A stretch of DNA of 64,000 bases from assembly GCF_002869965.1 (NCBI RefSeq), contig NZ_PEBS01000026.1, forward strand, positions 1-64,000, written 5' to 3'. The translations under genes and the position numbers were made by a program. Under the pieces are notes generated by a model. It was not told where the DNA came from. It saw only the letters and a list, made by a program, of their open reading frames with translations, and searched no databases. Numbering within the stretch: the first letter of the stretch is position 1; every line of letters begins with the position of its first letter. Shown in pieces: positions 35,884 to 44,644 of this stretch. The stretch is from Janthinobacterium sp. ROICE36. Its GTDB lineage: Bacteria; Pseudomonadota; Gammaproteobacteria; Burkholderiales; Burkholderiaceae_D.

Positions 35884-38039
35884 ACCGCCACCGCTTCCAG
35901 GCGCAGCTGCCGCCCCTCGCCCAGCATCACCTCGAATTCCGCCGCCGGCACTGCCGGGCTGAACAGATAGCCTTGCAACTGGTCGCAACCGAGTTCGCGC
36001 AGGAAGCGCATCTGCTCGGCCGTTTCCACCCCTTCGGCGACGATTTCCTGGCGCAACTGCTGCGCCATGGTGACGATGGCGCGGGCGATGGCGCAATCGT
36101 TTTCCTCGAACGGCAAGCCGATGACGAAGGAGCGGTCGATCTTCAGGGTGCTGATGGGGAACTTCTTCAAGTACGCCAGGCTGGAATAGCCGGTGCCGAA
36201 GTCGTCCAGCGCCAGCGCCAGGCCCATGGCCACCAGCTGGTTCATGATGTCGATCACCTTGTCGGCGCCCCGCATCAACAGGCTTTCCGTGATTTCCAGC
36301 ATGATCTGGTCGGGCCGCACCTGGTAGCGCTCCAGCACGGCCGCTATGCGCGCCGGCAACTGTTCATCGAACTGGCGCGCCGACAGGTTGACGGCGATGG
36401 CCGGCATGTGCAGGCCACGGTCTTCCCAGTTGCGTATCTGGCGGCAAGCCTCGTCCAGCACCCAGGTGCCGAGTTCCAGAATCAAACTGGTTTCCTCGGC
36501 AACGGGAATGAAGAGGCCGGGCGAGACCATGCCGCGCATCGGATGCTTCCAGCGCAGCAGGGCTTCCGCGCCCACGATGCGGCCGCTGGTCAGGCTCACT
36601 TTCGGCTGGTAATGCAATTCCAGTTCCTTGTCGCCCAGCGCCAGCCGCATTTCGCTTTCCAGACGCAAATGTTCCTTGGCACGCCGGTTCATGTCTTCGC
36701 GGTAAAACAGGAAGGTCGATTCGATGGCCTGCCCCGCCTTGGCCACGGCCACGTCGGCAAAGCGGAACAGGGCCGGCGCTTCCAGGCCATCTTCCGGATA
36801 CACGGTGATGCCGATGCTGGCGCCCACGTGCAGGGCGTGTCCATCGATATTGATCGGTGCTTCGAGCAGGTTAAGCAGCTTTTGCGCCACATTCGCCGCG
36901 TGTTCGCGCTTTTCGATGTGCAATAGCGCGACGACGAATTTGCTGTTGTCGACACGCGCCAGGATATCGGCGTCGCGCAGGGCGCCACGGAACAGCTGAC
37001 CGATGGCGATCACCAGCTGGTCACCCACTTCATGGCCCAAGGTATCGCTGATGGAACCGATGCGGCTGATGTCGATGACCATCAGCGCGCCATGCGTGCC
37101 CTGCCGTTTCGCTTCGGCCAGGCCCTGGTCGACCAGCTGGTTCAGCAGGCAGCGGTTGGGCAAGCCCGTCAGGCTGTCGTAGTTGGCCATGCGCTGCATG
37201 CGCGCCTCGGCATCCTTGTGCACTGAGATATCGGAAAACAGGGAAAACACATGGCTGATTTCGCCAAATTCGTCGCGCACGACGCTGATGGTGACGTCTT
37301 GCGGGAACAGTTCGCCATTCTTGCGCTTGCCGATGATTTCGCCGCGCCAGGAACCGTGTCCGCGCATGGCGGCGCGCACCTTGGCGCGGAAATCGGGGTC
37401 GTGCACGCCCGAGCGCAGCAAGTCCGGCGTGCGGCCGATGGCTTCGGCCGGCGAATAACCGGTGATGCGGCTAAAGGAACTGTTGATGGAGACGATGCGC
37501 TCTTCCGCGTCCGTGATCATCACGGCTTGCTCGCTGTCTTCGATGATGCGCGCATGCAACCTCACCTTGTCCACATCGGACAGCGGTTCGCTCATGGCCG
37601 ACAAGCGCACGGCCATGCCGCACGCCTTGCCGACCTGGTCGTGGATCACATGGCGGCGCATGCGCAACCACGTCACCATGCCCGATTTCTTGCGCCGGCG
37701 CACATCGGTCGCCACGTCGCCCTGCTTGAAATGCAATTCCAGCACGCTCGCTTCCGCATCGTCTTCCGGATACAGGAACAGGATGTGCTGGCCCAGCGCT
37801 TCCAGTTCGGAATAGCCGAACATCTGTTCGGCACCATGGTTCCAGCCGATCAGGAAGCCATCGGGATCGATTTCCAGCAAGGCGTCGGCCGGCGCCACGC
37901 GCACCATTGGCCGGCTGGCGCCGCGCAGCCGCTCCAGCTCTTCCTGCAGCCGCGCCAGGGTGGCAGCTTGCTGCTGCCCCGCCTGTTCACGGGCATCCTG
38001 GGCCAGGCGCAGGCACAGCGCGACCTTCGCCTCAAGCAT
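35880..38039 (-). CDS. PAS-PAS-GGDEF-EAL protein, probable c-di-GMP phosphodiesterase
   Basis: The 719-residue protein has an N-terminal coiled coil (about 1-40), a PAS domain with DGFLIGWNHGAEQMFGY, and a second PAS (EERIVSINSSFSRITGY). A GGDEF domain follows in which the active-site motif is replaced by VDNSKF (in ARVDNSKFVV). The EAL domain has EALLRW, LEITES, DDFGTGYSS, KIDRSF and EGVETAEQ all intact. It should therefore not make c-di-GMP but should hydrolyse it, with the degenerate GGDEF possibly sensing GTP. No membrane segments, so cytoplasmic. It is monocistronic. Confidence 0.92.
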   Translation of the reverse strand: MLEAKVALCLRLAQDAREQAGQQQAATLARLQEELERLRGASRPMVRVAPADALLEIDPDGFLIGWNHGAEQMFGYSELEALGQHILFLYPEDDAEASVLELHFKQGDVATDVRRRKKSGMVTWLRMRRHVIHDQVGKACGMAVRLSAMSEPLSDVDKVRLHARIIEDSEQAVMITDAEERIVSINSSFSRITGYSPAEAIGRTPDLLRSGVHDPDFRAKVRAAMRGHGSWRGEIIGKRKNGELFPQDVTISVVRDEFGEISHVFSLFSDISVHKDAEARMQRMANYDSLTGLPNRCLLNQLVDQGLAEAKRQGTHGALMVIDISRIGSISDTLGHEVGDQLVIAIGQLFRGALRDADILARVDNSKFVVALLHIEKREHAANVAQKLLNLLEAPINIDGHALHVGASIGITVYPEDGLEAPALFRFADVAVAKAGQAIESTFLFYREDMNRRAKEHLRLESEMRLALGDKELELHYQPKVSLTSGRIVGAEALLRWKHPMRGMVSPGLFIPVAEETSLILELGTWVLDEACRQIRNWEDRGLHMPAIAVNLSARQFDEQLPARIAAVLERYQVRPDQIMLEITESLLMRGADKVIDIMNQLVAMGLALALDDFGTGYSSLAYLKKFPISTLKIDRSFVIGLPFEENDCAIARAIVTMAQQLRQEIVAEGVETAEQMRFLRELGCDQLQGYLFSPAVPAAEFEVMLGEGRQLRLEAVAV

Positions 38040-38169
38040 GGCAACCCCAATCTTGGGCCAGGTCGAGGGAAAATTTCAGGGGCGCTGCGGTGTATGTAAT
38101 CATCAAAATCCCACTAAGGGGCATGGAGGTCGGGGCAGAAAGACGGTCGAAATACTGTGAATATGGTAA

Positions 38170-38202
38170 CTTAAAAATGTTGGCATATGTCAACATTTTA
38201 AG
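38170..38202. promoter_or_regulatory. AT-rich inverted repeat between the EAL and LysR genes
   Basis: CTTAAAAATGTTG and CAACATTTTAAG form a 12-bp stem with one bulged A around GCATATGT. It lies 27 bp past the stop of the LysR gene and 131 bp upstream of the EAL gene, both minus strand. On that strand TTGACA lies inside it. It may be a terminator for the LysR gene or an operator for the EAL gene. Confidence 0.5.
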
Positions 38203-38229
38203 ACCTACGCAGAATGGCTGGGGGCTGCG

Positions 38230-39153
38230 TCAGGCCCGTCCCGGCAGATGCTGCGCCAGGCGGGCAAACACATCCGGTTCGCGCATGCGCGCAATCCACC
38301 AGCGCAGCGCGGCGCCATCCTCGCCCACGCGCCACGCCAGGTAAAACGTTTCCGACGGCTTTGGCTCTTCCACGGCCTTTTCCACCAGCAGGCCGCGCGC
38401 GATGGCGGCGCGCGCACACGGCCCCGGCAGGAAGCCAAAGCCCAATCCCAGCACCTGGTAATCGAACTTGACCTGCATGCTCGGCACGCTCAAAGCATCT
38501 TGCCCCAGCAGCAAACCCACCGTGCGCGGCGCCATCTGACGCGCCGAATCGGCCACCACCACGGCCCGGTGCTGCTGCAAGTGGCCGCGCGACAAGGGTT
38601 CCGACGCCTGCGCCAGCGGGTGCGTGGGCGCCACGGCAAACACGAAGTCGAGCATGCCTATCGGCTGCGCGATATAGCCGCCGCCCGCCGGCCCGTCGCC
38701 GGGCGCGCCCACCAGCAAGTCGACCCTGCGGTCCAGCAGCGCTTCCCAGGTGCCAGACAGGGTGTCTTGCGACAGGCGCAAGCGCGTCTGCTGCGCCACC
38801 TGGTAAAAGGCGCGCACGTCGTCGGCCAGCGCCACGGCGGAAAACATGGAATCGATGCCGATGGACAATTCCGTTTCCCAGCCGGACGCCACCCTGCGCA
38901 CGCGGTGCTCGAGGTCCTGCGCCGCCTTCAGCAGATAGCGGCCCTCTTTCAGCAACTCCTGGCCGGCCGCCGTCAGCGTGACTTTCGGCCCATTGCGCAG
39001 AAACACCTGCACGCCGAGGTCGTCTTCCAGCTTGGCCACCGTATAGGAAATGGTGGACGGCACTTTATGCAACTCCTTGCCGGCCGACGAGAACGATCCG
39101 CGGCGGTCGATGGCGTCGACGATTTGCAAGGCTTCCAGGCTCAGTCTTAACAT
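38230..39153 (-). CDS. LysR family regulator, divergent from pirin
   Basis: The 307-residue protein from ATG 39151-39153 has the HTH (LEALQIVDAIDRRGSFSSAG, VPSTISYTVAKLEDDLGVQVF) and a LysR effector domain ending in GRA. The start is set by the HTH beginning at residue 2. The gene faces a pirin gene across 166 bp, a pairing found often in proteobacteria, and likely regulates it. Confidence 0.9.
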   Translation of the reverse strand: MLRLSLEALQIVDAIDRRGSFSSAGKELHKVPSTISYTVAKLEDDLGVQVFLRNGPKVTLTAAGQELLKEGRYLLKAAQDLEHRVRRVASGWETELSIGIDSMFSAVALADDVRAFYQVAQQTRLRLSQDTLSGTWEALLDRRVDLLVGAPGDGPAGGGYIAQPIGMLDFVFAVAPTHPLAQASEPLSRGHLQQHRAVVVADSARQMAPRTVGLLLGQDALSVPSMQVKFDYQVLGLGFGFLPGPCARAAIARGLLVEKAVEEPKPSETFYLAWRVGEDGAALRWWIARMREPDVFARLAQHLPGRA

Positions 39154-39212
39154 TCGATTTTTTCGATCATAGTACGCAAGATTTTCCGTTTTTCTTTCCA
39201 GCCTGGCCGGCC

Positions 39213-39218
39213 TATACT
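39213..39218 (+). promoter_or_regulatory. Candidate -10 box for the pirin gene
   Basis: TATACT lies 102 bp upstream of the pirin ATG in the divergent region. A T-rich hexamer about 17 bp upstream could serve as a weak -35. A weak -35 would fit activation by the adjacent LysR protein. Confidence 0.3.
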
Positions 39219-39319
39219 TTCTCCATCGTACAGCGAAGGGCAGCATAGGCGCCATGGCAACTGCCTGGCAACGGCCCTTCGAAATTATCGCACATTCATT
39301 GAGAGAAACGGAGTCCACC

Positions 39320-40021
39320 ATGTTACAGATTCGTCATAGCGAAGAACGCGGCGCCGCCAACCACGGTTGGCTCAATTCCCACCACAGCTTTTCCTTCGGC
39401 AGCTACCACGATCCGCTGCACATGGGCTTTGGCCCCTTGCTGGTGATCAATGAAGACCGCGTCACGCCAGGCCAGGGTTTCGGCACGCATGGCCACCGCG
39501 ACATGGAAATCATTTCGTATGTGCTCGACGGCGCGCTCGAGCACAAGGACAGCATGGGCACCGGTTCCGTCCTGCACTACGGCGATGTGCAGCGCATGAG
39601 CGCCGGCAGCGGCGTGCGCCACAGCGAGTTCAACCATTCTGCCACGGATGGCTTGCACTTCCTGCAAATCTGGATACAGCCGAACGTGACGGGCATTGCC
39701 CCCAGTTATGAAGAGAAACACTTCACGCCAGACAGCAAACGGGGCAAGCTGCGTTTGATCGCCTCGTCCGACGGGCGCCAGGGTTCCGTGCTGATACACC
39801 AGGATGCGGCCATCTACGCCAGCATCCTGCAGGAAGGCGAGCAAGCCGAACATGCGCTGGACGAAGGCCGCATTGCCTATGTGCACCTGATCCGCGGCAG
39901 CCTGGTGGTCAACGGCACGCCCTTGAAAGCGGGCGATGCGCTGAAATTGACCCAAGAGGCCGTAGTGACGTTGACGCTGGCAGAGGATGCCGAAGTGCTG
40001 GTCTTCGATCTGCCTCGATAA
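39320..40021 (+). CDS. Pirin family protein (YhhW-like)
   Basis: The 233-residue bicupin protein has the pirin N-terminal block HHSFSFGSYHDPLHMGFGPL, the metal ligands in GFGTHGHRDMEIISYVLDG and RHSEFNHSATDGLHFLQIW, and a shorter second cupin. E. coli YhhW binds a metal and has quercetinase activity; the real substrate here is unknown. ATG 39320 has GGAG seven bases upstream. It is followed by a strong terminator at 40159-40185, so it is monocistronic. Confidence 0.9.
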   Translation: MLQIRHSEERGAANHGWLNSHHSFSFGSYHDPLHMGFGPLLVINEDRVTPGQGFGTHGHRDMEIISYVLDGALEHKDSMGTGSVLHYGDVQRMSAGSGVRHSEFNHSATDGLHFLQIWIQPNVTGIAPSYEEKHFTPDSKRGKLRLIASSDGRQGSVLIHQDAAIYASILQEGEQAEHALDEGRIAYVHLIRGSLVVNGTPLKAGDALKLTQEAVVTLTLAEDAEVLVFDLPR

Positions 40022-40158
40022 GGGTCGCTGGCCCAAGCCCTGCGCGGCATGCTGTTGCTGGTGGAACGGGGATTCGGCAAGGCCAGCCGTCTTGTAAAAA
40101 GCGGATCCGGCCGCAATTAGAGGGGCAGTACCAGGCATTCCAGCCTTCAAATCTCAGC

Positions 40159-40185
40159 CAGGGGAAATGGTTTCCCCTGCTTTTT
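40159..40185 (+). terminator. Rho-independent terminator between pirin and ribA
   Basis: CAGGGGAAA (40159-40167) and TTTCCCCTG (40171-40179) form a 9-bp stem with a 3-base loop, followed by CTTTTT. The remaining 137 bp before the pirin stop hold no gene. TATGAT just after it (40188-40193) could be a -10 for ribA. Confidence 0.85.
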
Positions 40186-40252
40186 GGTATGATGACAGGG
40201 CGCGCCGGCACCGCAGTGGTGCGGCGCGCCTTTATTTTCGAACATTACCTAG

Positions 40253-40918
40253 ATGAGCACAACCATGCAAAGCGGCGCAGACCTCCTGGCGACAGGCGAA
40301 TTGGATTACACGACTTCCTGCGCACTGCCGACACCGTGGGCCCAGTTCACCCTGCACGCCTTTGTCGAGCACGCCACGGGCAAGGAACACCTGGCCATGG
40401 TGCTGGGCGATGTCGGCAACGGCGAACCGGTGCTGGCGCGCGTGCATTCCGAGTGCCTGACGGGCGACGTGCTGTTTTCCCAGCGCTGCGACTGCGGCGC
40501 CCAGCTCGAAGGCGCCTTGAAGCGCATCGCCGAAGAAGGCCGCGGCATTCTGCTGTATCTGCGCCAGGAAGGGCGCGGCATCGGCCTGATCAACAAAATC
40601 CGCGCCTACCGCCTGCAAGAGGCCGGCGCCGACACGGTGCAGGCAAATGAACAGCTGGGTTTCAAGGCCGACGCGCGCAACTACACCTTGTGCAAACCCA
40701 TGTTTGCGCAATTCGGCATCAACAGCCTGCGTTTGATGACGAACAACCCGCGCAAGATCTCCGCCATGGAAGCGCTGGGCATCACGGTGGCCGAACGGGT
40801 GCCGCTGCTGGTCAACCGCAACGCCTTCAACCAGCACTACCTGAACACCAAGCAAAGCAAGCTGGGTCACATGATGACGCCGGAAACGGCGCCGGCGCTG
40901 GAAGACGGCGCCCTGTAA
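40253..40918 (+). CDS. ribA: GTP cyclohydrolase II
   Basis: RibA converts GTP to 2,5-diamino-6-ribosylamino-pyrimidinone phosphate, the first step of riboflavin synthesis. The 221-residue protein has the zinc ligands C68, C79 and C81 (in [19 protein letters not shown]), the catalytic loop [18 protein letters not shown] and the GTP-binding part LMTNNPRKI. It is a stand-alone RibA without RibB. The ATG at 40253 has no strong ribosome binding site, and an in-frame ATG 12 bp later is possible. No FMN riboswitch is visible upstream. Confidence 0.93.
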   Translation: MSTTMQSGADLLATGELDYTTSCALPTPWAQFTLHAFVEHATGKEHLAMVLGDVGNGEPVLARVHSECLTGDVLFSQRCDCGAQLEGALKRIAEEGRGILLYLRQEGRGIGLINKIRAYRLQEAGADTVQANEQLGFKADARNYTLCKPMFAQFGINSLRLMTNNPRKISAMEALGITVAERVPLLVNRNAFNQHYLNTKQSKLGHMMTPETAPALEDGAL

Positions 40919-40984
40919 TTGACGCTCCGGCTTGCCGCCCCGGCTTGCCGGGCTGGCGCGCCCCTGCTCACGCACAAAGGATGC

Positions 40985-42388
40985 ATGAAATTATCTAACT
41001 TCGTCTTCTTGCTGGCCAGCCTGTGCGCTGCAGCAGGCGCACACGCGGCTCCGGCGCCGGCGCCAGTTGCGGCACCCACCGCTTCGACTCCTCCCGCCAA
41101 ACCGCCACCGGCCACCGCCGCGCCAGCCGCCACCGAACATGCAGCCTTGCCGCCGCCCTCGTCGGCCGCGCAAAAACTCTACACGGCCGCGCGCGCCGAC
41201 ATCCTGCAAGTGCGTGTACTGCTGAAAAATGGCCGCACGCAATCGTCGGTCGGTTCCGGCTTCCTGATAGGCACGGGCGACCTGGTCGTGAGCAACTATC
41301 ACGTCGTGTCGCAATTCGCGCTCGACCCCGATACCTATGTGGGCGAATGGGTGGACACCAGCGGCCAGCGCGGCAATGTGGAATTACTGGCCGTCGACGT
41401 GCTGCACGACCTGGCCGTCTTGCGCGTGAACCGCCATGGCACGGGCTTTTTCAAGATGCCCGAGCCGCTGGCGCCCCTGACCCAGGGCCAATACCTGTAT
41501 TCGATGGGCAATCCGCTGGACCTGGGCTTCGCCATCTCGGAAGGCGCGTACAACGGCGTCGTCACGCGCAGCTTCTACGACCAGCTGATGTTTACGGGAC
41601 CGATCAATGCCGGCATGAGCGGCGGCCCCAGCGTAACGGCCAGCGGCGACGTGGCCGGCGTGAACGTGTCGAAGCGCCTCGATGGCGAACTCGTGAGTTT
41701 CCTCGTGCCGGCCCGCTATGCCCAGCAATTGCTGGCCAAGGTAGCCCTGCAAGGCAAGCCGCCGAAAGACTTCAAGCCGCTGGTGACGGCGCAACTGCTG
41801 GCGCACCAGGACGTCATGCTGGCGCGCCTGCTCGACACGCCATTAAGCCTGAAAGCCATGGGCCCGTACCGCGTGCCCGTGCGCGAGTCCGACCAGATGC
41901 GCTGCTGGGGCCGCTCCAACGTGAAGTCCGACAAGCCCTACATGCTCGACAACACCAGTTGCGCCATGGAATCGGCCATCTTCATTTCCGGCGCCCTGCA
42001 GACAGGGCAAGTGTCGATGCGCCACGAATTCCTGCGCAGCAGCGAACTGGGCGCGCTGCGCTTTTCCGAGCTGGCCAGCGCCTCGTTCAAGAATGAAAGT
42101 TTCGGCAGCTACAAAAGCGTGCACCTGACGGGCCCCCATTGCACCGAACAGTTCGTCAAGAACGCCACCCTGCCCCTGCGCGCCGTCCTGTGCGTGCGTG
42201 CCTACCGCAAGTTTACCGGTCTGTACGACTTTGCCCTGCTGGCCGCCAGCACCGATGAGCCACTCATGAGCCTGCAAAGCCGCATCGACGCGCGCGGCGT
42301 GTCCTACGCCAATGGCATGCGCGTCACCCGCACCTTCCTCGAAGCGCTGTCGCGCGCCCCATCCACCACCGGGACGCGCAAGCCATGA
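40985..42388 (+). CDS. Exported trypsin-like serine protease with C-terminal extension
   Basis: The 467-residue protein has a signal peptide (LASLCAAAGAHA), then a Pro/Ala-rich linker (about 22-62), then a trypsin-like domain with H106 (SNYHVVSQ), D142 (VLHDLAVLRV) and S212 (GMSGGPSV), the triad order of HtrA-like enzymes. No PDZ domain is seen; instead about 220 residues follow with cysteines (MRCWGRSN, NTSCAME, GPHCTEQF, VLCVRAY) and no domain I recognise. It acts in the periplasm or at the cell surface. Its stop overlaps the ATG of the FHA gene (ATGA), so the two are translationally coupled. Confidence 0.85.
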   Translation: MKLSNFVFLLASLCAAAGAHAAPAPAPVAAPTASTPPAKPPPATAAPAATEHAALPPPSSAAQKLYTAARADILQVRVLLKNGRTQSSVGSGFLIGTGDLVVSNYHVVSQFALDPDTYVGEWVDTSGQRGNVELLAVDVLHDLAVLRVNRHGTGFFKMPEPLAPLTQGQYLYSMGNPLDLGFAISEGAYNGVVTRSFYDQLMFTGPINAGMSGGPSVTASGDVAGVNVSKRLDGELVSFLVPARYAQQLLAKVALQGKPPKDFKPLVTAQLLAHQDVMLARLLDTPLSLKAMGPYRVPVRESDQMRCWGRSNVKSDKPYMLDNTSCAMESAIFISGALQTGQVSMRHEFLRSSELGALRFSELASASFKNESFGSYKSVHLTGPHCTEQFVKNATLPLRAVLCVRAYRKFTGLYDFALLAASTDEPLMSLQSRIDARGVSYANGMRVTRTFLEALSRAPSTTGTRKP

Positions 42389-43365
42389 CAGCACCGTACT
42401 TCATCGAAATCCTCGCCGAAAATGGCGAAGTGCAGCAACGCCAGCGCATCGCCACCCTGCCGATCCGCATCGGCCGCGGCTACGACAACGACTTCATCCT
42501 CGACGACGCGCATACGGCCGCCCGCCACGCCATCATCGAAGACGATGGCGCAGGCGGCCTGCTGCTGCGCGACCTGGGCAGCCAGAATGGCGTAATCCAC
42601 CGGGGCCAGCGGCAACGGCAAGTGGCCCTGCACGGCAACAGCATCGTGCGCCTGGGACACACGCGCCTGCGCGTGCGCGCCAGCGACCACCCTGTTGCGC
42701 CCGAACTGAGCGACACCACCAGACACGACTGGGAAGGCTTGCGTCCCGCCGTCGCTGGCCTGGCCATGACAGGCGCCTCGGCCGCCTTCAGCAACTGGCT
42801 CGGCGACGCGGAAGCCTTCGACCCGATTTCCTACCTGATGATCATCGCCTACGCGCTGGCTGGCGGCCTCGTGTGGGCGTCGATCTGGGCCGTGGCAAAC
42901 CGCCTGTTCGGCCATGTGGCGCGCTTCGGCCGCCACCTGTTCATCATCGGCTGCGGCTTGCTGGCCATGGAAGTATGGGAACTGGGCAGCAATGTGGCGG
43001 CGTATGCGCTGTCGCTGGAAGTGCTGACGGGCTACGGGCGGCATATGTTCATCGTCATTGTATGCGCCATGGTCTACTACCATTTGTGCACGATCAAACC
43101 CCAGCACGCGCGCCGCTTCGGCCTCGTTGCCGTCGTGCTGGCCATCCTTGGCTCAAGCCTGATCCTGCTGAGCAACCTGCAGATCAGCGGTCGCCTGGCC
43201 GACGAGTCCTACATGTCGGTGATCTACCCGCCGGCCTTGCGCCTGAGCCCGAATCACACGACGGACGCTTTCTTCCGCGATGCGGCTGGCCTGCAGCGCG
43301 CCGTCGACGCCGAGCGGGGCAAGGCGGCCAAGGGGGCCGACGAAGACGAAGACAGCGGCGATTAA
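42385..43365 (+). CDS. FHA-domain membrane protein coupled to the protease gene
   Basis: The 326-residue protein begins with an FHA domain (about 10-95): RIGRGYDNDFILDD, with the RIGRG and NDFILDD pattern, ARHAIIEDD, and GSQNGVIHRG containing the conserved phosphothreonine-binding Ser and Asn region. A linker and about four to five hydrophobic helices follow (LMIIAYALAGGLVWASIWAV, MFIVIVCAMVYYHLC, GLVAVVLAILGSSLILLS), then an acidic tail. FHA domains bind phosphothreonine peptides, so the protein may link a Ser/Thr kinase signal to the membrane. No kinase gene is in the window. It ends just before a strong terminator. Confidence 0.85.
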   Translation: MTAPYFIEILAENGEVQQRQRIATLPIRIGRGYDNDFILDDAHTAARHAIIEDDGAGGLLLRDLGSQNGVIHRGQRQRQVALHGNSIVRLGHTRLRVRASDHPVAPELSDTTRHDWEGLRPAVAGLAMTGASAAFSNWLGDAEAFDPISYLMIIAYALAGGLVWASIWAVANRLFGHVARFGRHLFIIGCGLLAMEVWELGSNVAAYALSLEVLTGYGRHMFIVIVCAMVYYHLCTIKPQHARRFGLVAVVLAILGSSLILLSNLQISGRLADESYMSVIYPPALRLSPNHTTDAFFRDAAGLQRAVDAERGKAAKGADEDEDSGD

Positions 43366-43380
43366 AAGCGCCAATAGGCA

Positions 43381-43419
43381 AAAAGCCCGCCGTGTCCTTG
43401 CAGACCGGCGGGCTTTTTT
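43381..43419 (+). terminator. Rho-independent terminator after the FHA gene (bidirectional)
   Basis: AAAAGCCCGCCG (43381-43392) pairs with CGGCGGGCTTTT (43406-43417), followed by more T residues. The A-run at the left gives a U-tract on the minus strand as well, so it can also end the converging PEP-CTERM transcript. A second hairpin, GCGCGCT-TGC-AGCGCGC, follows at about 43423-43440. Confidence 0.88.
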
Positions 43420-43458
43420 GTCGCGCGCTTGCAGCGCGCGCTACTACGTCATGGCAAT

Positions 43459-44115
43459 TTAGAACTTGGCTTCCTGTTTGCGGCGCGCCGTAAAGCCCAG
43501 CAGACCCAGGCCAACCAGCAGCATGGCGTAGGTGCTTGGTTCAGGGACGGCCGAGATCAAGCCGTCATTGGCGCCAAAGCTGGTGAAATTGCTGCTGCCC
43601 GCCTTGAACTGGACTTGCTGGCCGCCATCGCAGCAGCCTTCCAGGCCGAAGATGCTCAAGGTATGGTTGCCTGCAGACAAGGCGCCCGCACCGGCGAGGA
43701 ACTGGCTGCTGCTATTGTAGTTACCAGCCCACCACAGGTCGCTGCTCTTGAAGTCCAGCGCCACGCCGTCGAGGAACAGGGCGCCGCCCTTGCCGAAGTC
43801 GACACCGCTACGGAAGCTCCAGGCGCCCGCATCGGCCGCACTGACGCCAAAATTGATCACCGACTTGAAGGCGATATTCGAACCACTGCCGAACAGGCTG
43901 CTATTTGTGACATTGTTGTAGCTGGCAATGGTCGTCGTGCCATAGCCGGCGCCCGGCGTGGCAACGGCGGCATTCACCACGGACTGGTAAGCGGCGGCGG
44001 AAGTTTGCGCGCCGGCATTCGAGTAGCCAGTGGAGAGCGTGATGGTGCTGGCGTTCGCTTGGGCAAACACAGCAGCAGCGATCAGGGACAGGGCGATTTT
44101 AGGCAAGTTTTTCAT
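43459..44115 (-). CDS. PEP-CTERM sorting domain protein, CCxG type
   Basis: The 218-residue exported protein has a signal peptide (KIALSLIAAAVFAQANA), a low-complexity Ser/Asn/Ala-rich body, a CCDGG motif (in GLEGCCDGGQQVQFKAG) and the C-terminal sorting signal VPEPSTYAMLLVGLGLLGFTARRK. PEP-CTERM signals are processed by exosortase and mark proteins for the envelope or extracellular polysaccharide. No exosortase gene is nearby. ATG 44113-44115 is the start of the signal peptide. Confidence 0.88.
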   Translation of the reverse strand: MKNLPKIALSLIAAAVFAQANASTITLSTGYSNAGAQTSAAAYQSVVNAAVATPGAGYGTTTIASYNNVTNSSLFGSGSNIAFKSVINFGVSAADAGAWSFRSGVDFGKGGALFLDGVALDFKSSDLWWAGNYNSSSQFLAGAGALSAGNHTLSIFGLEGCCDGGQQVQFKAGSSNFTSFGANDGLISAVPEPSTYAMLLVGLGLLGFTARRKQEAKF

Positions 44116-44644
44116 ATTATGTATCCAGTCAGTAAGTATTCAACGGACGCAGCAGGTGTGAGAGCGCTTGAGCTGAATACACGCTGCATTGAGGCGTGTC
44201 GGCATAGCGCGGGAAATTGCAAGGATGAGCGGTCGGGGGCACAGCTTCCGCAGAACATCGCGAACTTGCGGTGTGCCATGGCGGCACTGCAAGCGTCCTG
44301 GAAAGGGTTCGGGTTCCCGGGACAAAGCCAGTCAGTTGACGGGTCAGGTAAAACGTTGAGTCTATTTTATCTTAAATTTCATGGAAGCAAAGTATTTTTC
44401 TTTTTAGCATGTAAGATATTTTTATGACAATCACGCGCCAGGCAGGTATAACGGCCTGGACAGCCGTGCCGCCTGGGCAATGTCCTCGTCGCGCAGGCTG
44501 GCGAGGTGTCGCAACAGCACCACAAAGGCACGCAGCAGTGTCGTATCTTGCGCATTTCTTTTCGCATGCCGCTGCACCACGCGGCGAAACAGCATGGCAA
44601 AATGCAGTCATGCAGCTATCTGTCTGATGAGGGGGAAAGAGGAA
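44116..44644. other. 529-bp gene-free region between PEP-CTERM and MmcQ/YjbR genes
   Basis: This region lies between the start of the PEP-CTERM gene (minus) and the start of the MmcQ/YjbR gene (plus), so it should hold both promoters. A stretch around 44360-44420 is AT-rich. On the minus strand TTGCTT (44385-44390) lies 15 bp from TAAAAT (44364-44369), a possible promoter. I see no coding frame with good codon use and no strong hairpin. Confidence 0.5.

Noticed and set aside
40022..40252. FMN riboswitch upstream of ribA
   Set aside because: No RFN-element conserved blocks are visible; the only structure is the pirin terminator.
43421..43441. GCGCGC hairpin as a CRISPR-like or REP repeat
   Set aside because: It occurs once here and I see no array or spaced copies elsewhere in the window.
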